Shown piece after piece: positions 1 through 9,378 of a stretch of DNA of 64,000 nucleotides (its first letter is position 1; each line of letters starts with the position of its first letter). A program made the translations under genes and the position numbers. Location: contig CM061141.1 of assembly GCA_030789695.1 (NCBI GenBank), positions 170,328,807 to 170,392,806 on the forward strand, written 5' to 3'. This DNA comes from Scilla litardierei. Taxonomy: Eukaryota > Streptophyta > Magnoliopsida > Asparagales > Asparagaceae. The notes under the pieces were generated by a model. It was not told where the DNA came from, did no database searches, and saw only the letters and a list, made by a program, of their open reading frames with translations.

Positions 1-591
1 TTTTAATTCATCGCATTTTGTTTGGATTATTTGATTATCATACGTGTAATAATTAGGAAGATCATGTGACCGCTCTGCCGTTAGTCAACTAACCTAACGG
101 TGTATGACGTTGCCCAGTGGTCCAATAATTATTAAACGAAAAATTTTCATTTCCATTATAAAACACATGTGATGATTAATTGCATGTAATGAATAAACTG
201 CATGTGATGATTAATTGTCTGCAAAGTAATAAAATGCCTGCTGCATTTTTCTGTGACGTATGTATATATTTGCTGTGGTTTTGGATCGGCTAGCTATCAC
301 CATTATTTCCATCACATTTTTTTCCTTTTTTGAGAGAAAAATGTAGTGAGGATATTATTGTAAAAATTCCAAATCCGGCGGACGTCCCACAAAGATGAAG
401 ATCCATTCCAGAAGAATAGGGGCCCCACGTGGGTTTTCGAGTTGTATTTTCATTTTTATGGGACTGTATGGACTTTATTTAAAATGGTGATTAGCCAATC
501 CACACAGCAAATATCTGTGTCTGAAATGCTTAATTATTTATTTTCCTTTAAATATATCTGATTATTGCTCATTTTGAACATACTAGAGATA
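1..591. other. AT-rich flank upstream of copia gag, no gene seen
   Basis: No coding region is recognisable. A 17-bp direct repeat (CATGTGATGATTAATTG) occurs twice, near 166 and 201. The retrotransposon gag that follows should be preceded by a 5' LTR and a primer-binding site. I could not match anything here to the LTR remnant at 18186-18314, and no clear PBS is visible. The 5' LTR therefore lies outside the window, is deleted, or is too diverged to see. Confidence 0.5.
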
Positions 592-1547
592 ATGGCTAAA
601 ATTGTGAGCGTCGACTTTGACGTATTGGATGCTACATGCAAAAATTATCTGAGCTGGCAGTTGGACATAAAATTCCATCTGCGCTCACAGGGACTGAGCC
701 ATGCCATCGCTGCAGGCGATAAGGTTTCTGATATAGATAAAGCGAAAGCAATTATCTATATCAGACGCCATATCGATCGGACCCTGAAGGCCGAGTACCT
801 CATGGTGGAAGACTCTTATAAGTTATGGACCGCCCTCGAGGATAGGTATAAACATCAAAGAGATGTTATACTTCCCCGAGCGCGATATGAATGGGAGAAC
901 CCCCGTCTCCAAGACTTTAAGTCTATCGCCGAGTACAACTCGGCACTTTTCAGTATCACCTCACGCCTGAAGTTGTGTGGTGAGAAAGTGACGGAGGAGC
1001 GCATGTTAGAGAAGACGTATACATTCTTCCACGAGAAGGATGTTATACTAATGCAGCAGTATCGTGAATGAAAGTTCATGAAATACTCAGAGCTTCTCTC
1101 ATGTCTTCTGATGGCAGAGCAGAATAGAGACCTCATTTTGGCCACCCATAACTCATGCCCTACCAGCACTGCTCCTGCGCTTGAAGCGCATCACAGCTCC
1201 TCCCAAAAGAAGAGGACCAACTTTAAAGGCAAACCCCAGAAGAGCAAGGCAATAAAGAAGCAGGGCAGAGGACCCCCTCCAAAAACCAACAATGAGGGAA
1301 AGAAGAAAAATGTGTGGAAGAGAAAGGACGATGGCCAGACATCTGCCCCAGAAAAGACTGGGAAGATAAGTGCCACATGTGTGGCATGACTGGACACTGG
1401 TCCAGGAATTGTCGGACTCCACGCCACCTACAAGACTTGTACAAAGATAGTCAGAAGCAAGCTGAGACAAACCTGGTGGAAAATGAAGACCTGGCACCAA
1501 TCAGGTTCATCGCTGATGGTTTCTCAAACGATGACCTGCTCGAATGA
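592..1547 (+). pseudogene. copia-1 gag (UBN2-type) with CCHC zinc knuckle, broken
   Basis: Gag forms the virus-like particle that packages element RNA. The ATG at 592 (MAKIVSVDF) is preferred over the upstream ATG at 565, because copia gags usually start with a short stretch leading into an F-x-x-LD motif, seen here as FDVLD, followed by NYLSW. An in-frame TGA lies at 1069-1071, after which the same frame continues to 1389 with a basic, K-rich segment. A frameshift near 1365 moves the reading into another frame. That frame encodes the nucleic-acid-binding knuckle CHMCGMTGHWSRNC (1371-1412), a perfect C-x2-C-x4-H-x4-C, and stops at 1547. At least two disabling changes make this a pseudogene. 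Confidence 0.88.
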
Positions 1548-1715
1548 AGCATTATCTACTTTCTGCTATGCACTGTAATTTGAAAAACAATTTACTCTCT
1601 AGTTGTTTGATTTCTAGCATGTTGGATGAATTTTCAGACATTGAATAATTATTAGTAAATCTTTTTGTGCCTTATACTGCTATGATTTTATCTCTTAAAT
1701 TAGATGGTAAATAAA
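1548..1715 (+). other. gag-to-protease linker of copia-1, no open frame
   Basis: This AT-rich stretch lies between the gag stop and the protease motif and has several stops in each frame. In an intact element the region is coding or a short spacer. Nothing else is visible. Confidence 0.4.
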
Positions 1716-3099
1716 TGCCTAGTGGACAGTGCCTCTACGCACACGATCCTCCAAGACATTTGCTTTTTTTCAAAGCATAGATAAATACGATGGAACCGTG
1801 AATACAATCTCCGGTCCATCAGGAATTATTGAAGGGTCAGGGGAAGCACATTTTATGCTCCCCAAAAAAACACAACTACAAATAAAAGATGTGCTTTTCT
1901 CCCCTAGCTCTCATAGAAATCTGTTAAGCTGTATAGATATCCATTTAGACGGATACCACCTTGAGACGGTGAACAAACAAAACAGAGAATTCTTGTATGT
2001 AACGTCTCATAAAAACGGTGCTAAAACCACCGTTGAGCGTTTTGAGGGACTCTTGTCGGGTCTATACCATACAAAGATAAGAGCAATGGAAGCAAACACA
2101 CTTGAGCACCAGAAGTGCGATAACCAACCAGAATTCCAAATCTGGCACAATAGACTAGGACACCCTGGAAGGAATATGATGTGTCGCATCATATCCCAAT
2201 CCCGTGGAATTAACTCGAAAAGCCTTAAGCTACTTCGAAAGGGTGCATCTCCTTGTCCCCCTTGTCACAAAGGAAAATTGATTACGAGACCATCCCTCCT
2301 GAACGTGGACTCAGAGTCTCCGAGCTTCCTAGAGAGAATACATGGAGATATTTGCGGGCCTATTCACCCCGCAAGTTGACCATTTCGGTACTACATGGTA
2401 ATGATTGACGCATCTTCCAAATGGTCGTATGTGTGCCTCTTGTCCACCCACAACGTAGCCTTTGCAAAGCTACTGGTACAAATCATAAAGTTACGGGCAC
2501 ATTTCCCAGACAACCAGATCAAGAAATTACGTCTGGACAATGTTGGGGAATTCACATCACAAGTCTTCCTAGACTACTGCCAAGCAACCTGCATAGAAGT
2601 TGAACATCCTATAGCTCATGTTCACACCCAGAACGGGTTAGCCGAATCTCTTATAAAGAGACTACAATGGATTGCTCACCCATTGTTGATGCAATGCCAG
2701 TTGCCGGTAAACGCATGGGGACATGCCATCTTGCACGTTGCATCGCTAATAAGATTACGACCGTCAGGGAGTCAATCTTATTCTCCGATGCAACTTGCAT
2801 ATGGAAACCCACCGGATATCTCTCACCTGAGGATATTCGGATGCGCTGTCTATATCCCCATAGCACCACCACAGAGGACCAAGATGTGCCCTCAACATCG
2901 ACTGGGTATCTACATAGGATTCGATTCACCATTGATCATTAGATACATGGAACCCCTGACGGGGGACGCCATTAAGGCACGTCTAGCAGATTGTGAGTTT
3001 GACGAAAACACTATTCCCAAATTAGGCATTAATACAGAGAAGCAAGAAGCTTCAAAGACAATGCATTTCATGGGATACCAAAACTTTATCCCATTTTGA
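1716..3099 (+). pseudogene. copia-1 protease remnant, GAG-pre-integrase and integrase core, broken
   Basis: The protease begins CLVDSASTHTIL at 1716, so the usual DSG/DTG active-site triplet reads DSA. The frame then shifts around the T-run at 1763-1770. The main frame (1729-2379, resuming 2395-3099) holds the integrase zinc module (WHNRLGHP, then CPPCHKGK) and the catalytic core. The first acidic residue is in IHGDICG, the second in LRLDNVGEF and the glutamate in NGLAESLIK, so all three D,D,E residues survive. A TGA at 2377-2379 interrupts the frame without shifting it. The frame ends at 3099, at the start of a rearranged segment. Integrase would insert the cDNA into the host genome; this copy cannot be expressed intact. 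Confidence 0.88.
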
Positions 3100-3315
3100 T
3101 CCGCGTACAAACCAATGTGAAGACGATATCCTGAAGATCTTTCAAATACAAAATACAGTTCACAGTTCACATGAGTTATGTGAACATGAGCTACAGGATG
3201 TTCAACTTCTATGCAGGTTGCTTGGCAGTAGTCTACCAAAACTTTATCCCATTTTGATCCGCGTACAAACCAATGTGAAGACGATATCCTGAAGATCTTC
3301 AAATACAAAATACAG
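3078..3315 (+). repeat. Templated rearrangement in copia-1: direct duplication around an inverted integrase copy
   Basis: The sequence at 3078-3158 (starting CCAAAACTTTATCCC) recurs almost exactly at 3236-3315. Between them, 3180-3234 is the reverse complement of 2571-2625, the integrase segment encoding DYCQATCIEVEHP, with about one mismatch in 55 bases. Short repeats mark the left edge (CAGTTCACAGTTCAC near 3157), and another small repeat with an inverted piece follows at 3314-3357 (AGAAGATTGTCAGATC twice). The pattern looks like template switching or fill-in repair using nearby sequence. Confidence 0.85.
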
Positions 3316-3848
3316 AAGATTGTCAGATCTTCTGACAACCAGAAGATTGTCAGATCACACGTCCCTGCTGCAAACACAACAACTAGGATTGACATACCCA
3401 AAGATGGATGCAATCCACCTGCAACAGAAGCGGCCGTACCTCAACAAAAGAGAGGACGACCCCCAGGCTCCAAAGATAAAAACCCTCGAAAGATGAAAAA
3501 TCCTGGAGCAACGATAACGATACCACCACAGGATTCTGAGCTCAGCCCAGATACATCTACCCTCCTAAAAACCCCTGAAGAGGAAAATATAGGAGAAATA
3601 TCGTTAAACTATGTACGTACTGGGGAGGTACTGGACAGAAAAAGCACAATCATCGATGATAACTTCCGCTCATTATTGCCAATCATGTCACTGAATATGA
3701 CGATGAGACCGATCCATGCTCTCTAGCAGAATGTAAACGCAGAGAGGATTGGCCAAAGTGAAACGAGGCAATAGGAGTAGAGCTGGACTCACTCTCGAAG
3801 CGCAAAGTTTTTGGACATGTAGTCCTAACACCAAAGGGTGTTAAACCT
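3316..3848 (+). pseudogene. copia-1 integrase-to-RT linker, degenerate
   Basis: This is the variable, low-complexity linker that usually separates the integrase C-terminus from RT in copia polyproteins. A fragment at 3430-3480 reads KRGRPPGSKDKNP, a basic stretch common in such linkers. A short open frame at 3493-3726 follows, with stops on both sides. No further domain is seen. Confidence 0.55.
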
Positions 3849-5239
3849 GTGGGATATAAATGGATATTCGTGAGAAAAAGAAACGAAAATAATGAGATCA
3901 TGCGTTACAAAGTGCGCCTTGTTGCACAAGGTTTTTTCCAACGACCAGGAATAAACTATGATGATACATATTCTCCGGTCATGGATGCGATCACTTTTCG
4001 TTTCATTATTGGCCTATCTACTAAGGAAGGCCTGGATATGCAGCTCATGGATGTTGTGACTGCATACCTATATGGAAATATAGATAATGATATCTATATG
4101 CAAATCCCAAACGGATATAAACTACCGACAAAAATGACAGAAAGACCTCGGGACGTCTATTCTGTCAAACTCCAAAGATCACTGTATGGTCTAAAACAGC
4201 CGGGGAGAATGTGGTATAATAGACTCAGTGAGTTCCAAGTGCAAGAAGGATTCACAACAAATGAAGTCTGCCCTTGCATCTTTATAAGAGCAAAGGGAAC
4301 ATGATTCGTAATCATTGCCGTCTACGTAGACGACCTAAACATCATCAGATCTCCTGAAGAGATAACTGAGATATCCAAGAGTCTCACACAGACTTTTGGG
4401 ATGAAAGACCTTGGCAAAACGAAGTTCTGCCTAGGCTTACAAATTGAACACCAAAGCGGAGGAATCCTGTTACACCAATCCACATACACAAAGAAGTTGC
4501 TGAAAAACTTCATTATGGACAAATGTCATCCGCTTAGTACACCAATGGTTGTCAGATCATTGGATGTTAATACGGACCCCTTCCGGCCGCTGGAAGAGGT
4601 GGAGGAAGCACTGGGTCCCGAAGTACCCTACCTAAGTGCAATTGGAGCACTCCTATACCTGACAAACTGCATGCGTCCCGATATAGCGTTCGCAATTAAC
4701 CTACTAGCCAGATACAGTTCAACGCCCTTAAAGCGCCACTGGAACGGAGTGAAGCACCTTCTGCGCTACCTCCAAGGGTCTATAGATCTGAGACTATAAT
4801 TCAAGAAAGGTGTATGCTCCGACTTAGTCGGTTATGAAGATGCAGGATACAGGTCTGTCCCATACACCGCAAGTCCTAGACCGGGTTCGTATTCACATAC
4901 GGTGGGACAGCCATCTCATGGAGATCTGTGAAGCAGACTTCAACAGCGACCTCATCCAACCAATCCGAGCTCATTGCGATCCACGAAGCTAGCAGAGAAT
5001 GCTTTTGGCTTCGATCAGTCATCCACCACATCCTCGTGACTACCGGCCTGAAAACTGGAGATCTTGGACCAACCATCATGTACGAAGACAATACTGCTCG
5101 CATAGCTCAACTACGAGGTGGCTACATCAAAGGTGACAGGAAGAAGCACATTTTCTCCAAGCTCTTCTGGATGCATGAACAGCAAGTAGACAACCAGATC
5201 GACATCCAGCAGATCCAGTCTTGCAACAAGTACCTTTAG
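3849..5239 (+). pseudogene. copia-1 reverse transcriptase and RNase H, broken
   Basis: RT copies element RNA into DNA and RNase H removes the RNA strand. The frame from 3849 shows the copia RT landmarks: GYKWIFVRKR, RYKVRLVAQGF, the DVVTAYLYG acidic motif, SLYGLKQ, and the YVDD catalytic box at 4323-4334. A TGA at 4302-4304 and a TAA at 4797-4799 interrupt it, and both are read through in the same frame. RNase H follows, with KQTSTATSSNQSELIA near 4930 and YEDNTA near 5090. The C-terminal part ends prematurely at 5237-5239. These stops make the copy non-functional. Confidence 0.9.
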
Positions 5240-5299
5240 AAAACTTGTATTAAGAATTAGGATGAGATAGTTGAGAGATCTACAAGACTGAAGCTTGTA

Positions 5300-5560
5300 C
5301 TTTTCAGGGGGAGTTAATATTGGGTTGTACTCTTTTTCCTTGGCTATTGGTTTTTTCCACTGGGTTTTCCATAGCCAAGGTTTTAACGAGGCAACCACAT
5401 CAACTCTGGATCCAGAAGTATCCACCTCTGATGATATCCATCGATCAGGGGAATTTACAGAGACTTGTACTCTTTTCCATTAGCCACTGGTTTTTCCTAC
5501 TGGATTTTCCATGGCAAAGGTTTTAACGAGGCGAGAACTCTTAACTTGGGATCCAGAAGT
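5300..5560 (+). repeat. Duplicated copia pre-PPT block (TTTTAACGAGGCA motif), two copies
   Basis: Plant Ty1/copia elements share a conserved non-coding block just before the 3' LTR, with a TGGGTTTTCC-like stretch followed by TTTTAACGAGGC. It appears twice here, at about 5326-5405 and 5469-5545, each followed by GGATCCAGAAGTATCCA. The same doubled arrangement is present in the second copia fragment at 40280-40560, so the duplication probably belongs to the family and not to this copy alone. Confidence 0.75.
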
Positions 5561-5625
5561 ATCCATAGCCCCATGGTCAGATAATCTCAATGAACCCTGA
5601 AGCGCTCATTACGGCTTACAACAAT

Positions 5626-5630
5626 GGATG
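5626..5630. repeat. Target-site duplication GGATG, left copy
   Basis: The five bases GGATG directly precede TGTTGC, the left end of the gypsy element, and are repeated exactly at 18186-18190 after the right end GTAACA. Five bases is the standard Ty3/gypsy duplication length. Confidence 0.93.
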
Positions 5631-6819
5631 TGTTGCGGGGTGGAACTCGCGTACAATGAATTTGTATTAGGGGGAACCAAGGGCACGGTGGTTATGTTAA
5701 TGAAGGGATTAGGGTAGGCTATTTGACAGGTGATTAGAGGGGTGATGAGGCTAAGCTTGTCGTTGAAGCAGATCACGGAGTCGAATCCAACAGGATGCGG
5801 TTGGGGAAGATCAGACTGTTGGAGCTGAAGGCGAGCACAAGCCGGGGGACGAGCTATCCTGCGCAATGAACAACTCGTCAGAAAGGCCGCGTTGGGGTCC
5901 AACCCTTAGCCTCTCCGATGCCTAAGTCAGTAATAGGACTTAAAGCGGGGGATAGGCACGCAGGTCGGACTAAGGGTGAGTCAACCGTACGTGACGAGCT
6001 ATAGGTGGGAGAACAAAGATATGGACGACCGCTGCTCTCGTGTGTGAATAATGAGATTGAGAGTAAATTTGCCAACCCCCTCACCGTAAGAAGTGAGGGG
6101 GTATTTATACCTGATGGGAGGCAGTTAGGTGGGGTTGACCTGGCATGCTGACTCGACGTGCTGAGCTGGTCCGACTGTCAGCGGAAGCTTCGGACGAGGA
6201 CGTCAGGAACAGGAGTGTCAGCCACGCTTTTGTCAGACGGCGCAACGGCCAGGGGCGCTTTTGTCAGGGTGTCAGGGCCGAAAGAATTAAACGTCAGGGG
6301 GCGCAGTGGCCAGGGGGTGCTTTGTTAGATGGTCAGGCGACGTAAGTGTCAGTCGCGTCCTTATACTAGGTTGTTTGTCGTGTGTGATGAGTCAAGGATC
6401 CGGCGGTGCGTATCCCCACGGTTGGGTTCGATTGGGGCTGCCGGGCCGACCTGATCGTGGGGCATTCGACCCGGCTGTACATATTTTCAGGTGCGGATCA
6501 TGGACCGTCGGTAGGGGAGAACGGCTGTGCCTCTGTCGACATTCGAGGCTGCACTGTCCGGGTGTACCCGAGCGCACTGCTCCCGGCGGACCGAGCGAGA
6601 ACGGTTAAGTGCCTCTGTCGGGGAGGGGGGTGCGGCGAGGTGTAAGCATCCCCATGTAGCCTCGGACCTCCGGGTCGGCTGACGCCCTACTGGCCTCTGA
6701 AGGCCGGTCGCGGGGTGCCCTGGCGCTGGGTCGGCCGTCCATTCGAAAGGGGCGAACCAGTGAGGTGTATTAGTGGTTCTGGGGAGGATCCGGACTCCCA
6801 CGATCTTTAGGTCGTAACA
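5631..6819 (-). repeat. gypsy-1 3' LTR (left in window)
   Basis: Starts TGTTGCGGGG and ends GGTCGTAACA; the mate is 16995-18185. On the minus strand it carries a TATA box (TATAAATA, 6102-6109) inside a GC-rich surround, placing U3 at the high-coordinate side and R-U5 below. A CTCCGATGCCTAAGT block near 5914, in the R/U5 part, is also present in the LTR of the second gypsy fragment. Confidence 0.93.
6102..6109 (-). promoter_or_regulatory. TATA box of the gypsy-1 3' LTR
   Basis: TATAAATA on the minus strand, about 710 bases inside the U3 edge of the LTR. It is the only clean TATA box in the LTR and is conserved in the mate at 17467-17474, so it probably drives element transcription. Confidence 0.7.
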
Positions 6820-9378
6820 ATTGACCCCGACATTTGAGCACGAGGCGGGAGCCCGGCTCGGCTTGGATGGCGTAACGCTACTTCCCTCCAAACCAGTGGT
6901 TTGGACTTTGGTCCGCGCTCAGGAGTGGCGGCGCGGTTATTACGGTGTATTGCCCGCTGTCCCGGGACCGTGGGATCTTGATCCGTGCGGGGGCGAAGTG
7001 AGGAGGAATGACCTGACCGTTTGTGGAGGGGCGTTGCCGCTCATCGATGTGTAGTTGCATGTGACGGCCGGGTCGAACCGAGGGGAACCCGGTTTTATCG
7101 GGATGGCCTTGGTTCTCGTTGTGATGTGTTTACCAAGCGAGATGTAGGATTCCTGCTATTGTTGCCTTATTCTTGCCGTCCTTCGTTTGGTGAAATGCCT
7201 ATCCATAGTGTGCTTGGGCTTATGGTTAGGAATCCGTATGGAGGAATCTTTTTCATCGGCCATTGTCGTGCTGGATGGTTGCACGGCCTCTCCGGGGAAC
7301 CCGTACATCGGAGGGGAACCCTGGGGAAAGCAGCGGACGAGAAGGAGGAGGAGGCATCGCCTTCTCGGGGGTGATATCGTTATTAATGGAGTGTTTCCCG
7401 AGCGTCCTTTCGTTTCGTCGAGTCGCCTCGGGGGGTTGCTTTATCGGGACTCGGCGTCTATCCAGCGGGTATTGTTCAGCGGTTCCTGGTTTGTGCCGGG
7501 TCTGCCCCGGTTTGCGTGCCCTTGTCCTCTTCCCAAGGTTTGAGTTTTCGAGGATTACGGGCCTAACGGGGCGGGGATGTGGCTGCGTGGCTAGGCCTCG
7601 CCCCCGGGGAGCCGGTCGATGCCATGATGTGTTCTAGGTGTTCTCTATAAATGGCCTCGCCATTTGAAATGAACTGGTTGGGTTGATCTTGCCTTTATTT
7701 TGTCTTCTTGTGTGGGTACGATTATTGCCCCCAACGTTTCCTTGTCCGAGAGCGCTAGGTCTGGGGGGAAGGGGATGTTGATGGCCGACGCGTCAGCTTT
7801 GGGCGGAACGGGGGATCACTGGTTCGAGCAGTTTTTGCCTCGGGCGGAAGTAGCCTGACAAAACAGGTCTTATCTCACCCCCGCTTTGTTGAAAGGTAAC
7901 GGCGGGTTTAGTTCGAGGGGGATCTTGTTTTGAAACGTCGGCCCTTCCTAGTATCAGAGGGTTCAAACTATGTGTATGTGACTCCTGTTGATTGGGTCCC
8001 AAGTTATTCCGGGGGAGGAGTGCGGCGCTCGGTGCTCGGCCCCTCCTTTCCCCAACGTGAGGGGTGGCCCCGTTTCGTGAGCTCGCCCCGCAATTGGTCG
8101 GGGGATCATTTCCAAGTTAGAGCATGCTTGGATAGTTATTGTGAGTCCGCTTGGGATAGTCTTTTTCATTTAAATTTTCAGGAATTCAACTTTGGTTTGT
8201 ACATGAGGTGTTGGTAGGGTCTTCGGTAGTTAGGCGAGTGCGACTCGACCTGTAGGTGGGCTGTAGAGCTGTTCCCTCCTACTGTAAACTGCATCAGGAT
8301 GGGCGGGCTTCTTTGTCTTCCGTTGCTTGTGGCGTCCCGGTGTGTGCACTCTGTGCTGAAATGTTGCGAGGCCTATTCGGTTGGTTGGATTCACCAGGGA
8401 AGCCGTCTCGCTGTGGCCTTTGTCCGGGTGAGCGAATCCCTGTCCGCCGGGCAGCCCTCCCTCTCCTCCATTGCTCTGTCATATCCCTCCATGCCTCGCG
8501 GTTTGGGTTTGTGGGGAAGGTCGACGGCGAGCAGGTGGGTCGTTAGGAAGCGCGTCGCGGGGGACCTGCATGCACGGGGGGGCCTTTGCCTTTCCCGCCA
8601 TCAGGGATCGGTGGGGAACGGATGCCATTCCCCCCTCTTTCATTTGGTTTAGAGCAGACGGAGGGGCAGAAGGTGGGGTTCCCCTTGTGTAAGGGGAATA
8701 GCCTATCGGTAGTGGCCGCATGGGAGCGATCGTCGATCGGGGAGGCGGGATCCATTGGTGGCCAGTGGCCTCCTTTTTGTTTAAGCGAAGCGTCTTGGCC
8801 CTCTTCCTAGTTGGTGGAGGGTGCTTGGGCCGGTTTCTCATATTTTCGTAATCTTTGCTCTCTTTTTTTTTTCTTTTTTTCCTTCTGGAGAGTGAGGGGG
8901 CTATTTATAGGCGGATGTTGTTTGACGGTTTCCCCCCTAATTAATGCGATGAGCTGGCATTATTAATGGGCTTCTCGGAATCACGCCCTTTGGAAACCGC
9001 CTTTGCCCGGTGGTGCCGGTGGCGATTCGTCAGTCCCAGTCTCTTCGGGGGGCGTGTCGTCATTAATGGGGCATTTCCCGAGCGTCCTTTCGGTTCGATG
9101 GGTTGTCTCACGGATCCGCTTTATCAGGGCCCGGTGTTTACCCGGCAGACATTGTTTGGCGGTCCTCGGGCGGCGTCCGGTCTGCCCCGGTTTTCATCCC
9201 CCGGTTTGCATCCCTCGATTCGCATGCCCTTGTCCTCTCCCCTAGGCTCGAGATTTCGAGGATCATGGGTTCGCGTGGGGGTAAGGTGGTGAGCGGGTGG
9301 TTATTTCATCCAACGCTCCTGCTTGGCTTGGCTGGTCGGGGTCCGTCAAACCTTTGGGGGGGCTGGCCCTTCCCCGGA
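6820..9378. other. gypsy-1 3' non-coding region between the minisatellite and the 3' LTR
   Basis: No conserved domain is visible. Tat-like elements often carry an antisense ORF here. On the plus strand there is a TATA-like box CTATAAATG at 7645-7653 and a short frame opening ATGGCCGACGCG at 7781 that stops at 7858, which may be the eroded start of such an ORF. Blocks at about 7370-7560 and 9050-9260 are diverged copies of one another (both contain TTTCCCGAGCGTCCTTTCG). A minus-strand TATA-like motif lies near 8912, and T-rich runs sit at 8860-8885. Next to the LTR, 6820-6835 reads on the minus strand as a weak purine tract (GTCGGGGTCAAT). Confidence 0.5.

Larger units (their letters stand above)
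592..5630 (+). mobile_element. Degenerate Ty1/copia LTR retrotransposon (copia-1), interrupted by a gypsy element
   Basis: The domain order gag (zinc knuckle), protease, integrase, reverse transcriptase, RNase H is the diagnostic Ty1/copia order, because integrase precedes RT. Every coding block carries stops or frameshifts, so the copy is dead. The 3' LTR is split: the gypsy element at 5631-18185 sits at the downstream end of the copia sequence, and the remaining LTR is at 18186-18314. The exact start of the copia 3' LTR before 5631 could not be fixed. The heavy damage here, compared with the better-preserved gypsy, agrees with copia being the older insertion. Confidence 0.9.

Noticed and set aside
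1..591. Search for the copia 5' LTR
   Set aside because: No stretch matches the TATA-AGGGCT region of the LTR remnant at 18186-18314.
2910..3413. 167-residue minus-strand open frame with DYCQATCIEVEHP
   Set aside because: It arises from the inverted integrase copy at 3180-3234 and is not a separate gene.
7021..7637. Several overlapping plus-strand open frames in the gypsy-1 3' region as a real antisense gene
   Set aside because: GC-rich sequence keeps all frames open; no Transposase_28 landmarks could be read.
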